64,000 nt of DNA from Gymnopus androsaceus JB14 (lineage: Eukaryota; Basidiomycota; Agaricomycetes; Agaricales; Omphalotaceae): contig ML769559.1 in the NCBI GenBank assembly GCA_009733575.1, positions 83,653 to 147,652 of the forward strand, read 5' to 3'. The notes beneath the pieces were generated by a model. That model was not told the origin of the DNA and did no database searches. It saw only the letters and a list, made by a program, of their open reading frames with translations. A program made the position numbers and the translations under genes. Shown here piece after piece: positions 9,962 through 20,750 of the stretch (within the stretch, counting starts at the first letter, position 1; every line of letters starts with the position of its first letter).

Positions 9962-12164
9962 CTACAAAATAATGCCCCCGAAATAGTTGCGGATCCCCGT
10001 CCTCCCACTCGTCACTAGAGCACCGATGTAACCATCCGGCCTCACAATAACCACAGTAGGAGTGTCCTGAGCGACGACATAGTGTGTATAAGCATACCCT
10101 TCAGAATCAATCAGAGTCATATCAGCTAAATCGGAGAAAGAGCCAGCAGTAGATGCTGGAAGGAGAAGGACGCTCTTCACAATGCCCACAGGGTATTCCC
10201 GGAAAGTCTTTATAGTCTCGCCGACAAAGTCCTGGCCAGCCAACCCTGGGAAAATGAGGGCGATATGCTGAATCGGTTTGAAAATATCAAAGAGAGTGGT
10301 TGTCTCTCCGTCCTGTCGAGCTAGAGAAGGGGCATTCGGAGCTCGATCGCCTGCATGAACCGTACCATCATCTCCCGAGCGGTATGGGTCAATCATCTCG
10401 TCCTTTTCGGTGTGTCTCTCGTCCACAACAAAAGGACTTCCACGGTAGTTGACCCCGAGCTGGCGCAACTCGTATCCTCTGAATATGTCCTCCCTTTGTC
10501 CCAGCTTTGCATGGAATTCCTTGTGGAAAAGCTCTGTGGTTTTGTTGAGCATTGCGGCAATGACAGGTGTACGTTCCCGTGAGTAAGACTCAAGGAGGGT
10601 TTTCGGAGCCAGACCCTTCTGAACCAGCGCAAGCTTCCATGCAAGATTGAACTGTAAATAAATTATTTAGCAAGGTAGTAGAAGCTAGGTCCAACGAATA
10701 GTTTACCGAGTCCTGAACACCGGAATTCATCCCCTGAAAGAACATCAACATCCGATCCAAGACTCATAAACGCTTAAAGCCTTACCTGGCCTCCTGTAGG
10801 GCTATGGACGTGTGCAGCGTCTAGAAACAAGCAGTTCGGTAAAGCCTTCGACATCCGGGGCAGCCTCCAGCACCTACCTCCAGCTATATAGACTCTATCT
10901 TTCCCGAAACTATCTACCATCCTGATGTTCGGTCTAGCTCAATTTGAATCAGGGTCAAATTCTGTAGCAGCGCACAAATCACTCACCGCCATATACTCAT
11001 CCAGACCAGTTCTCCAAAATCAATGTCTTTCCTGCCCGTAAGATCATGGATGACCTTAATCAACTCTTCACGGTTGGAGGTAGCCTTGACCAAGTCAAGG
11101 TCACTTCCCCCTCGAAAGAAAAAACTAAACAGGTTTTGTCCTGGTACCAAACATGGTCGCAACAATACCCTGAAATATAAGTTAGATTAGGGTGTAATTT
11201 CGCAGAGAGAGCGACTTGCATGAGGCCAGCAGAATGTCCCCACACTAACCATCCGTCAAGCTAATTAATTCAAAGTCAGCATCAGGCAACAAGTGAATGT
11301 AGAACCCAACGAACATGGTCTTGCTTGATAGAATCTCCGAGTACGTGGATATCGCCTATGACTACCTCTATGCCTGGGGGTGTCTCTCCAACGAATCGAA
11401 AGGCCCAATTGTCTACGTACTACGCTCCGAGCTCCGTCAGCTCCAACAAGCCAATTGGCAATAATAGTTTCTTCGACTTGCTTCGAATCGACGGTTTTGA
11501 TAACATGAGCAACGACATAATCACGGTGTTGCTCGAATGAACGCAATTCTGTTCCTAATTCGACTTGACAGCCGTAATCAGCAAGGATATGCTCGCGAAG
11601 GATCGCCTCCTGACGATTTTGGCCAAGCATGCGAGAATTATTCTAGGATATAGATCAGCAAATAAGAAATTGACTAAAGTATGTAGAAGTACCAAGGGGC
11701 GAGCCGGTGTATCATCTGTATGCTCGATGACAGGAGCAACTCGGGGTGGTTTTCCATCATCGGGTGCAGAATAGTATTGCAAGTTCTTAGGCCCCGGACT
11801 GCTTTGTTCCATAAAATCCGGTAAGACACCAAGAAACTTGTAAACTTCCAGAGTTCTCGGCTTCAAAGGCAAATATCAGAATCAGAATAACACGAGTCAG
11901 GTGGAACGTCTAACCTGTATGGCGGCTCCTCGTTCTCCAGGATGGAACTGAAGTTGCTTCTCTATGATTCGGGCGGACAACCCATTTCGTAGAAGGGAAA
12001 GAGCTAAACTGAGGCCTTAGATTCGGTATCGGTCATTAGTCATATTCTCTTGCAAGGAGAAAGAGTTTTAAACCTGTTGGTCCAGCTCCTACCTGGAAAC
12101 GAAGATCAGTAAGGCCTGGAAGAACAGCTTGGGAAGGACGCACGATCAGAACATTGGTGGACAT
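9962..12164 (-). pseudogene. Second FAD monooxygenase (PheA-like), one-base frameshift in the FAD domain
   Basis: Paralogue of the gene at 2108-4295 with the same exon plan: MSTNVLI start at 12164, FAD motif WLVGADGARSVVR, VWMSIWR segment, thioredoxin-like C-terminus ending NYFGGIIL. Seen: just after RRQLGLS there is one extra base at about 11391-11400 ('acgaatcgaaagg' where copy A has 'acgaacgaaag'). This throws the frame before VGETPxGVEVVxGDIHVLGD; the downstream exons are again intact in sequence. No alternative splice restores frame that I can find. One intron (11219-11170) appears to use a GC donor (GCAAGT). The copy is either a young pseudogene or an intact gene with a one-base consensus error; the otherwise well-kept coding sequence leaves the second option open. 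Confidence 0.65.
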
Positions 12165-12239
12165 AGTACTGTAGTAGAACTACTGTGAGTATGCTTCCTT
12201 GATACTTACACCGCTGGAATTTGATGAGCTATTTATCCT

Positions 12240-13130
12240 CCAGGCCAACACCAGCCGTAGATAGGAATGACGGGTTCGCGGCGGCAGTGAGAGTCAGACT
12301 CAGAGAGAGCTGATATTGAGAATAATAACATTTGTGTAGTAAACCTTGAGTAAACCAATCCGCGCTAGATCCGTACCTACACTGACAACATCATAACCAC
12401 ATACTACTCCGATACTACTCCGATGAATTAGTTTCGGATGTTAAACGAAACCGTCCCGCCAAGCATGGACGACACTCGTACCCGGAGACGATGGTACTTG
12501 ACCTGACCTACTTGAGCGGTTACATTCCAATTTCCAGGGTTATGTAGATGCTTGTAATCTGGAAACGGCGTTCAACGTTCGCGTTCCGTTCGGCACTTGG
12601 AGCATTTTCCTTCCTTCAGTTGAAGGGACTAACCCGACGAGCTACCTCGCTTAGTGAACTAGTTAAGTTCATCACACTTGCTGTACGCATTCATGGTGTA
12701 TAACGAGAAGCAAAAAATATGAGCTGCTAGGGGTTAGGTAGAGCTAGCGTAGGTTTTCTTTTTCGCGAAGCCCAGCGAAAAACACGGGAAGGGTTCTCTG
12801 CTTGCAAAAACCTAATTAGGAACGATGGTTTCGTACGCATATGTCGACTACGAGCACGATAATCACGCTACTGGTGCGTATATTGAGTCATCGAAAGCTT
12901 GTTGCCTTGTAGTAACAACTTGGTCCTCATCCACAATGAGCAGACCAAACTATAGGAACCAAGGGTCCTGCTTATATTAACCATAAGATATACTGTATTC
13001 ATGGATAAGGGCATACCTCTCCAAGACCTCCTCCTAGAGTACACAGAGTACAGCTCAAAATACCGCCACATTTCATTCTCGCCACTGCATGATGTCAAAT
13101 ATGCAGGAGATAGGAATCTAAACCATACAC
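12240..13130. other. Intergenic, nothing recognised
   Basis: No ORF with splice support or recognisable motif. CpG content is normal for the gene-bearing left third of the window. Confidence 0.5.
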
Positions 13131-13132
13131 TA

Positions 13133-13737
13133 GCATTCATCTAGAACGCTGCTAAATATCATGATTAATAGGGCGTCAGAGAGTTTGTCCAACACAGGCT
13201 GTACATCAGGCTTTTCAACGCTATTTTCAACTAACCGACAATATGTTGTTCGATCTACAGGTGTATGCATGCAATGCATGGGAAAAGTATCTTGAACTTG
13301 CGCACACTGGAATGATGATGATACCGATGAAAGGATCCGGATTGGGTTGATTTCGTCCGTGATAATGTCCCATCCACAACACCCAATAGATATTTCAATA
13401 TCAAAATGCAAGATACGAGCCGCAAGCGGTACTGAGTCGCACTCAGCCTCCAGTTCTGTCAATGGAACCCTGAGTTGTCAACTATGTGGAGTGTCGGAAG
13501 AGTGAACGAGGCCCACCGATGAAGACGTTTGAAAGCAATCTGGTCCCGTATTGGGCTATCTACCTCATCAGAAGAGTCGAAAGAGTCGTAGTCCGAGACT
13601 GAAGAAAGCGAGAGATAACGGTCTGGTGATGAAGCAAGAAGACGTTGCAACTCTGGAGGATGAGACGGTAGGCGACAAAGTTGATTCAGAAGAGATTGAA
13701 CAGTTCTTCCTTCTGTATCTCTATATAATTTTTTCAA
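13133..13737 (-). pseudogene. Unidentified protein remnant, possibly F-box/LRR-like
   Basis: Two minus-strand ORFs, 13737-13459 and 13462-13130, abut with a one-base frame change at the junction. Read through, they give ...RLHRWASFTLPTLHIVDNS followed by VPLTELEAECDSVPLAARILHFDI. That resembles the variable part of agaricomycete F-box proteins, where W and LP positions precede a list of hydrophobic repeats. No F-box is seen at the N-terminus, so the assignment is weak. The stretch DYDSFDSSDEVDS is acidic and low complexity. Confidence 0.25.
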
Positions 13738-13984
13738 CTTTTCTTGATTGTATCGAGAACTCCGCTTTTGTATTCCATTTATGATTGTTTAAACCGTTGA
13801 TACCTGTATCTGAATTGTCAGAATGATATCCTATGTTCAAGATGAGAACTTGCCTGAATTCGAAACGAAAAAGAGAATGAAAGCCAGTCCAGACAATGAG
13901 ACATTGCAGTCGAGAGGATGTCAAAGCGTGAGAGCACTTCTTTTTCTTTTTTTTTTTTTTGACTTCTCACCAAACCGCCATTTG

Positions 13985-14446
13985 ATGCAACGACCACTGA
14001 ACTGCGTTCCTCAGACGATGGCACAAAATGCTTGGTCTACAGCTACAGTCGCCCCCATCCTGGTACAGGGACCGGCTCCGAGAAGAATTCGTCGAACGGA
14101 GAATGGCCTCAACGCGCCTGCAGAAGCTCAGCGAGACATCCGACGTGTTTTTCGCCATTATTCGAGCCCATTATGATGGTTTTCCTGTTCGAAACATTCC
14201 TCCTCTCGCATCCCGACACATCTTGGTGTACGCGTACATGCTAGGAAAGTATACCCTGCGCTGGGGCTTTTATCGTACTGCCGCGATTCTCTGCAGAGCC
14301 CCGAATTGTCACTCCGTCTCGTGAGGTTGTCAATCCCAGCAAAGATGACAAGCTTCATCGTAGTTGCTTTGCGTCACCAGATTGACCCAGAGGAGTTTAA
14401 ACAAGTGGGTCGCAAACTTCGACGCGTTTGGCCTCTTCTTCCATAG
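13985..14446 (+). pseudogene. Small conserved agaricomycete protein (RVWPLLP family), best copy, frameshifted
   Basis: Translation gives FLRRWHKMLGLQLQS, then RDRLREEFVERRMASTRLQK, SETSDVFFAIIRAHYDGFP, LASRHILVYAYMLGKYTLRW and FYRTAAILCRAP. In other frames it continues with REVVNPSKDDKLH and finally VALRHQIDPEEFKQVGR and KLRRVWPLLP before TAG at 14446. I recognise this as a conserved fungal protein of roughly 145 residues and unknown role. Here a TGA stands in frame upstream of the first motif and there are at least two frame changes near the C-terminus, so it is a pseudogene. Relics at 1745, 6603, 9790 and 51199 belong to the same family. Confidence 0.6.
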
Positions 14447-15760
14447 AACTTGTTCAACACTACTATCCGAACCGCTTATACTCGCCATAATCACCTATAC
14501 AATTTCTGTTCATTATTCCTTGACCTTTCTCCCTCGACATACTGCGTTTCTTCTCATCTCTCCATTCTCCCAACACCAAAAAATCCCTTTGATGCTTGTA
14601 CCGTTCCCTTCAGCGCTTTCTTTCTGTTTTCGATTTTTGGTTTACCATCCCCCTCATTCATATAACGCAATATTCCTGTATAACAAGGACGTGGTCTGTA
14701 TGCATCCCTGTTTTCACATATTTTCCTCTATGATGACGACCGTAAATTCTCTAGTTAGGTTAGCGAGCTACAGCTATAGAACCCTCTGACATCACCCTCG
14801 CTGCAGCTGTGGCTAACCAAAGTCGGACGGCCTTCTCAAAGAACACGCTTGCGCCACCTGTGCAACGGGTCTTACCGGCGTTCAGCACTTGGACCATGGT
14901 AGACTCCACCATGGCGGCTCTTCAGAGCCTCAGAAACTTAAAATCTTGCGTAAAGGTTAATGCTTCTCCCAAACTATAGCCGTCTAATTGCAGTCTCTCT
15001 ATATGGCTATCAATGGTGTGTAATTCGTCTTACTTGTAACTTGCGCTGCGCGTCTGCGGAAAGCCTCGTGTAGCAAGGGCAATTATGTTCCTAGTACCTG
15101 CAGGCTGCAACATGGAATTTGGTCTGCCATATTTGGAATCCTACGTTGCTCGCTTGGCTGCGGCTGCTGCTAGCGCCAATGGTGCCAATAATCGTTACGG
15201 AGTCACAGAACACCGTCTCGAGAGATGCATATGACCAAACTCAACTGGCGTTTAGTTTGTGGTGTTCGATTGAAGCCACTTGGCATTGCATCGAGACAGT
15301 CTTTGTCTGGCAAGCTCTCGAACAAATCTTACTTGGCGGTATGTAAATACTTTCACCCTCGATATATCTGGCCTTATGAATCCAGCAAACATACTGGACT
15401 CAGAACCAAGCAAACGCAATTCTGATATTTCAGAACAGGAACGCCCATCGTGTACTTGATATCTCTGGAGGCAGCATCTCGACTGTAGATGCCCAGGATT
15501 GAATGGGTCCACAGTGAGTCTGTCATCATACACGCTGTTATACTAATCTGATGGAAACTCGCTCGATATGAATCGAATCGTAGATATTCGTAGCTTAGTG
15601 GTTGCATAAGAAGCTGCGGCCCAGCAGCAGAACCTCCAAATTTTGGCATCCCAGCGCCTCCAAAGGTGTCGTCAGGTCCAGAAAACCTAGTTTTGTATTG
15701 CAGGCGCTCTCCAGAGTGTAAAAAGCACAGTACATCTAAGTATTGAAAGCTAGCTTTTTT
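14447..15760. other. Intergenic; shared with copy 2, one short coding-like stretch
   Basis: Much of this interval aligns with CpG-decayed pieces at 52485-52550, 54095-54190 and 55235-55510, so it is part of the duplicated segment. A 41-codon stretch at 15113-15238 (MEFGLPYLESYVARLAAAAA...) has coding-like composition but no recognised family and is absent from copy 2. Confidence 0.45.
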
Positions 15761-15820
15761 GGGAGAAAGGCGTCTAAGGAAAAAGAAAAAGAAGAGGTTA
15801 ATGTGAATTGGAGCGTCCTG

Positions 15821-15829
15821 TATAAAAGA
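15821..15829 (+). promoter_or_regulatory. TATA-like element upstream of tripartite gene copy 1
   Basis: 'gtataaaag' lies about 40 bp before the conserved MSHPQLN start. Copy 2 has 'gataaaagg' at the same place. An A/G-rich tract (ggaaaaagaaaaagaagagg) is conserved just upstream in both copies. Confidence 0.4.
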
Positions 15830-15864
15830 GCTTGAATTCACCTCATCTTAACCATCGCAGCAAT

Positions 15865-17935
15865 ATGTCTCACCCTCAGCTCAACCCAACGGCAGTCTCT
15901 AACACCCATTCTTCGACTATGAAGCCAACAGTCGTTGGACTGTACGGTATCCCTGGCGCCGGAAAAACCTTTCTGCTCAACGAATTGAAGAAAGAACTCG
16001 GAGAACAAGCGTACCAGTACTACGAAGGGTCGCTCGTGATATCCTCTATCGTTTCCGGAGGGCTTGTTGCATTCCAAAAGATGACAGCACAGGAGAAGGC
16101 TCTCTGGCGAGGTCGAGCCATTGATAGCATCGTGGAGGAATGCTCCGCCAGTGGTCGAATCGCAGTCGTCGCTGGTCATTTCATGTTTTGGGACGAGACG
16201 GACGAGCTCGGACTGTCGGTATGGACCGAACGTGACCAGGAATCGTTCACCCACATCCTTTATCTCGATGTTCCCGCCGATGCCATTGCTACTTACCGGC
16301 TGAAGGACTCTCGAGCTCGTTCGCTTGTGTCGGAGGAGCATATACGCAGATGGCAGCAAGCTGAGCGCGTCGAACTACGACGCCTCTGCCTTGTTCACGG
16401 GATTCTGTTCTCGACTGTATCTCCGCGCAAAGTATCGATGCTCCTTCGCGATATCTTCCATCATACTGAAGATTACAATCTCTCTCGTGCCCAATGCAGG
16501 CTGACCGAGGTTCTTGGAGAATTCGTCGGCCGAACGAAGATGGAGACGATGCTGGTGATGGATGGCGACAAAACGTTGATTTCGGAGGACACGGGGGTGC
16601 TCTTTTGGAGGCTGGTCGCTGACACTGAAGATACGACATGCTCAGATCCATTGAAAGAGCTATTCAGCAGTCAGGCATTTGGTTACTCATACGCTGCATT
16701 TCGTCAGGCCGCCTTGCTTTACGAAGAACTTCCCGAGCAAAATTTCAACGACTATTGCGAGAAGGTCGCTTCTGCAGTAACAATCCATCCAGAGTTTGTC
16801 TCACTGTTGAGACAAGCAGCGGAGAAACATGTTGGAGCAGTCGTGGTCACCTGTGGGCTGCGTCTGATCTGGGAACGGATTCTGCAGAGAACAGGTCTTT
16901 CCGACACGGTGAAGGTCATTGGTGGGGGGTGCATCAGGGAAGGTCTTGTCATCACGGCTGACGTGAAGCGCGCTTTGGTTGCCCGTTTGAAAGAAGTTCA
17001 AATGTACGTCTGTGCGTTTGGAGATAGTCCTTTGGACTTGCCGATGTTGAAAACAGCCGATCGAGCCTTCGTGGTTGTTGGCGAAGCACATCAGAGGAGT
17101 CGCAGCATGGAAACAGCTTTGTTGGATGCTATCAACAACGAGGGTTTACGAGCCCATCAGGTTTTGCTTCCTAGCACTGCATCTCCTAGACTCGATAATA
17201 TCGTCCTTCCCCAGGTCACTATCACCGAGGACGACTTCATCATGTGGTACTGCAGTCGGAAAGTACTTCACGCGACGAATAAGAATGCAGCAAAGATTCT
17301 GATGACCACGACGCGGAATGCTCAAGTTTCTGGTCCAGCATTACGAGAAGCACATCGTAGTGTCGGGCAGTACCTTGCGACTGAACTCCTTCCAGAATTG
17401 ACTGGATTGGAAGAATTTCCTATTCCCCATGTTCAGGATCGTCAGACAAGTGGCCATCGAGTCCGACATGAGAAGAAGACTACGATCGTGGCACTCATGC
17501 GCGGAGGTGAGCCTATGGCTTTTGGTGTCAACGATGCTCTTCCCCTCGCCACGTTGTAAGTCTACCTGTTTATACTCTCTTCTAGCCTTTACTGACTCCA
17601 GATATTGTAGTCTTCACGCTAAAGTTCCTGCGGATGTGAAACTTCATCATGTGGAGGGACAGCAAACGATGATTTTGGTTGATTCGGTGGTTAACAGTGG
17701 GAAGACGGTGGTGGAATTTGTGCAACACATCCGCACTCTGCATCCAACTATTCGAATCTTGGTGGTCGCCGGAGTAATCCAAGCCGACTCACTCTCCAAA
17801 GGCAGTCTCACCCAGCTACTGTTGGCAGATGTGAACGTCGCTTTCCTTGCTCTTCGCCTGTCTGAGAACAAGTACACCGGGAAAGGTACAACGGACACAG
17901 GAAATCGTCTGTTTAACACAACGCATATCCAGTAG
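15865..17935 (+). CDS. Tripartite P-loop kinase / HAD phosphatase / uracil phosphoribosyltransferase-like protein, copy 1
   Basis: Exons 15865-17555 and 17611-17935, intron GTAAGT...TTGTAG; 671 codons. The start is taken at MSHPQLN because copy 2 conserves it; the ORF extends 11 codons upstream in this copy only. Residues about 30-210: P-loop NTPase with Walker A GIPGAGKT, like a nucleoside-kinase fold. About 230-440: HAD hydrolase of the phosphoserine-phosphatase type, with DGDKTL (motif I), VTCGLRLIWERIL (motif II) and AFGDSPLDLPML (motif IV). About 455-671: PRTase fold, with MRGGEPMAFGV and the PRPP loop ILVDSVVNSGKTVVEF, as in uracil phosphoribosyltransferase. Inferred: a cytosolic enzyme linking a phosphorylation, a dephosphorylation and a base/PRPP reaction; the actual substrate is unknown. 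It sits between the oxygenases and the terpene synthases. Confidence 0.88.
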
Positions 17936-19090
17936 CGCATCATTTTGAAATGTATTGCTAAAATTGTACTATCGATTATCTTGGTCTAGTCGCTTACAGT
18001 TTATTCAAACGAATCAGTAAATTTGACAATTCTTCAGAACAGTCGAGTACTTACAGTACTTGCCCCAAATTGGCCATTTAGATGCGGTAAGTACACTATG
18101 AACTTGACGGACTCCCCGCTCTTCTTTATCTCCCCTTTATCCGTCCACGTTTTCAACTCGCTTGATACTCTGCTGTATTTTGAATCCCTCGTTCGATTTT
18201 GTTACCTTCTCCTTTCCAGACTTGAGCGTTTAGGCAGCTCGAGAGCTTCAACATCTAGTTAGTAGGTGGAGATATGGTCTACATGATTCTCTACAAACCC
18301 ACGGACTCACCGAGCATAATCTGCTTCGCCGTCTGACTCATCCAGCTTTTCTCCGTGCCAAAGTAAGATAGTAGCGTTTGTTGAATTGACTTGAAGGAAA
18401 TCCAGTGATACTTAGAATTGCTTGACTACGAGCACCATCGTTATATTGTGACTCGGATGTTGCCTGCGAAGTGGTCGGGGAAGCATATAAAAGGTCCGAG
18501 AGTCAGCGAAGAAATTTCGGTATTTCAAGATCGGACTGAATAATTTAGGTGATCGAACGACCCTTCGTGGAGTGCATCCGCGTTGGCTGGAACTGCTGTC
18601 TATCAAAAATGAGTCCTACCGGGGACTCCACGCCGTCCTATCCATCCGCTCGTTGGCAGACATTGAACTTCGTTTATCGGGAAGTTTGATAATACACAGC
18701 TCCACTCGGAAGGAACGTCTAAAACTTATAAATCTCGCTGATGTCGGGACCTGAAATAATAAATACGCTAGGGACCGAGAGAAGAATAGACAATGCCTAG
18801 AGCCATCAGCTTCTACTAGTGCATAAATCAAGTCAAAAATATTAATTTAAATATTAATTTAACGCGGTCAAAAATTTAGGCCGACGCCATACCGAAGGTT
18901 TCACCAGCCTCAAGGACTTGTTCACCTACTCGTCGACTCTCGGAAAGAATACAAGAAGTGTGCCTCCAAGACTCAGAAAGTTTATACAATAACTCGGATA
19001 CGGTGAGAAGTAACAGGGAAGGCGCACAGGTAAATGCACTACATAAGAGACTTGCTTTCCATGAGCTTGAAAAACAATCCACTTACCACT
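17936..19090. other. Intergenic between tripartite gene and terpene synthase 1
   Basis: The first 120 bases still match the region after copy 2 (62362-62505). After that nothing is recognised. A plus-strand stretch near 18270-18365 (LHDSLQTHGLTEHNLLRRL, followed by GTAAGA) looks like a stray exon but has no partner. Confidence 0.4.
19039..19047 (+). promoter_or_regulatory. TATA-like box of terpene synthase 1
   Basis: 'ctacataag' followed by 'agacttgctttccatgag', 49-57 bp before the start. The same block precedes the other two terpene synthases (20695 and 27048), where the box is tatataag and catataag. Confidence 0.5.
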
Positions 19091-19095
19091 AAGAT

Positions 19096-20182
19096 ATGGC
19101 TCCCTTCCCATCCCAACCTGTTGATACTGTCAGTGTCGCTTCATACTTCAGCTCTTTCCCTGTCAGAAACTGCGAGCACGACGCGCTGCGAACCATCCAG
19201 ACAGCATTGAAGAGCGCAATATATAGCTGCACGGCTCCGGGGACCAAAGAACGAAGGAAGGCCGAATATCGTCATAAAAATCCAGCAGGCAACCTCTTTG
19301 GCTTATGCCTCACGTTGTGTGAAGCAGAACGCGTCGGGTATGTTGCTCAATTCATCGAATTTCTGTGTATCGTTGATGGTGAGTTTGTATCTACATCCAA
19401 GCTTTGCAAACATACGCTGACTCTGTGCACAGATGTGATGGAAGATCTTCCGTTCATGGAAGCATGTAGCGAGCATGCTATTCTCCGAGAAGCTCTCTCC
19501 GATGGGTACCAGAACCAAGGATACGACGACCTAGTCATCAGTAGATTGAGAAAATTTTTGCGCGACATTCGCATGGAGCTTATGAGCGAAAACGACCCGA
19601 GTTCCTTGCTGTTGCTTCGAATCCTGGACAATAGCTTACACCATAGGGATAGCCTCGACGTGGAATTTCTAACCCTCGATGATTACATACCCTATAGAAA
19701 AATGAATTTCGACTATGAGTGAGTCTCTATTATACCGTGAACTTACGCAACATACTAACCTTGCAACGTATAGATTCGTATGCCAGCTTTTGCGCTGGGC
19801 CATGAAGATCCCTTTGAGGTTTAGCCCAGAGGAGGAGCTACTGGTCAGCAGATACGAACATAGCATCGGCGTCATTGTCGGCTTGACGAACGACTACTTT
19901 TCCTGGGAGATGGAGCGCAATCAACCTACCGATAGACTCCGAAATGCTGTTGCCGTCTTGATGAAGGAACACTCCATTCCAGAGCCGGAGGCAAAGGTTA
20001 TACTGAAAAAATATATTACAGACGAGGAGAAGAGGGCGATAGAGCTCAAGCACGAGATGAATTGTAATGCAGATGATTTCGAGCTGGCGACGCGTTATTT
20101 GGCTGCGCTGGAGCTTTTCGCGGCGGGATATAGCTTTTGGTGCTCGACGTGCCCTAGATATCACCGGATACAGAAGGAGTAG
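19096..20182 (+). CDS. Class I terpene synthase 1, intact
   Basis: Exons 19096-19378, 19433-19718 and 19774-20182; 325 residues, usual for a single-domain fungal class I terpene cyclase. Seen: the metal-binding motif DDVMED spans the first splice junction (IV-D-D-V-M-E-D), and NDYFSWEME provides the N-D-x-x-S-x-x-x-E second metal site. Other marks are NPAGNLFGLC upstream, QPTDRLRNAV after the NSE motif, and FWCSTCPRYHR near the C-terminus with the RY pair. Known: such enzymes ionise an isoprenyl diphosphate with three Mg2+ and cyclise it. The overall pattern recalls the cyclase domains of fusicoccadiene- and ophiobolin-type synthases rather than trichodiene synthase. Substrate length (C15 or C20) cannot be told from sequence. 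First of three tandem copies, each with the same promoter block. Confidence 0.9.
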
Positions 20183-20189
20183 AATTTCA

Positions 20190-20690
20190 GCACGAAGATG
20201 TGATCCTTGTTTCCATAGACAGTTAGCTTGAGAATTCGAGATGTATGATAGTTCTTGACAAGTTTCAGCGCTACTTCAGGCGCCTAGCGTTAACATCCAA
20301 GTATATTTTCGTTATCTAAGATAACGAAAGATTTTGGTGTCGCAACAATGAATCAGATTTTATTGATGTCCAAACAAGACTTCACGTTCGTCTGGTATCC
20401 ACGATAATATCGCGTAGTCGTGTCAGCAGTCTAGCTACAGTAACAGCGTATCGATACGTTCCTCGCCGATTCTAAAAATATTGAGGATCAGGAGCCCTGT
20501 AAGGAAATATACGAACGGCACGTAGAAGTTTCCGAATGGTATATTTTTTTGCTGGCCAAGGATGGAAACATTAAGGTCATATAGGACGTACACCTCGAGA
20601 GATGTAGAGATAGTAGGAACCAAAATACCCTCCAAGGTGGTGACAATAGCCACATATGTGGAGCGGTAACAGGAACTGCGCACTAGAAAT
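20190..20690. other. Spacer between terpene synthases 1 and 2
   Basis: Contains a stretch (about 20340-20470) repeated downstream at 25255-25390, including 'tatcgcgtagtcgtgtcagc'. It is part of the tandem terpene synthase unit. The 82-codon minus-strand ORF across the promoter is not supported. Confidence 0.5.
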
Positions 20691-20694
20691 GCAC

Positions 20695-20702
20695 TATATA
20701 AG
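20695..20702 (+). promoter_or_regulatory. TATA box of terpene synthase 2
   Basis: 'tatataag' followed by 'aggctcgcttttcatgag', 49 bp before the ATG, in the block shared by all three terpene synthase copies. Confidence 0.55.
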
Positions 20703-20750
20703 AGGCTCGCTTTTCATGAGTTTGAAAAACAATCCCCTGACTAGTGAGAC

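Larger units (their letters stand above)
9715..12240. repeat. Direct segmental duplication, copy B (monooxygenase unit)
   Basis: This is the counterpart of 1670-4330 in the same orientation: a relic of the small conserved protein near 9790-9930, then the second FAD monooxygenase on the minus strand. The P450 lies between the two copies. Confidence 0.75.
13950..18060. repeat. Segmental duplication, copy 1 (small-protein relic plus tripartite UPRT gene)
   Basis: Collinear with scattered pieces of 51145-62505. Matches are 13950-14660 with 51150-51890; 14690-14760 with 52485-52550; 14765-14870 with 54095-54190; 15440-15730 with 55235-55510; and 15745-18060 with 60172-62505. Copy 1 lacks the insertions present in copy 2 and keeps CpG sites that copy 2 has lost, so it is closer to the ancestral state. 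Confidence 0.8.

Noticed and set aside
14364..14789. 141-codon ORF
   Set aside because: Overlaps the C-terminal codons of the small-protein relic in another frame and continues in AT-rich non-coding sequence.
20435..20683. 82-codon minus-strand hydrophobic ORF
   Set aside because: Lies across the terpene synthase 2 promoter region, with no family match and no conservation in the other spacers.
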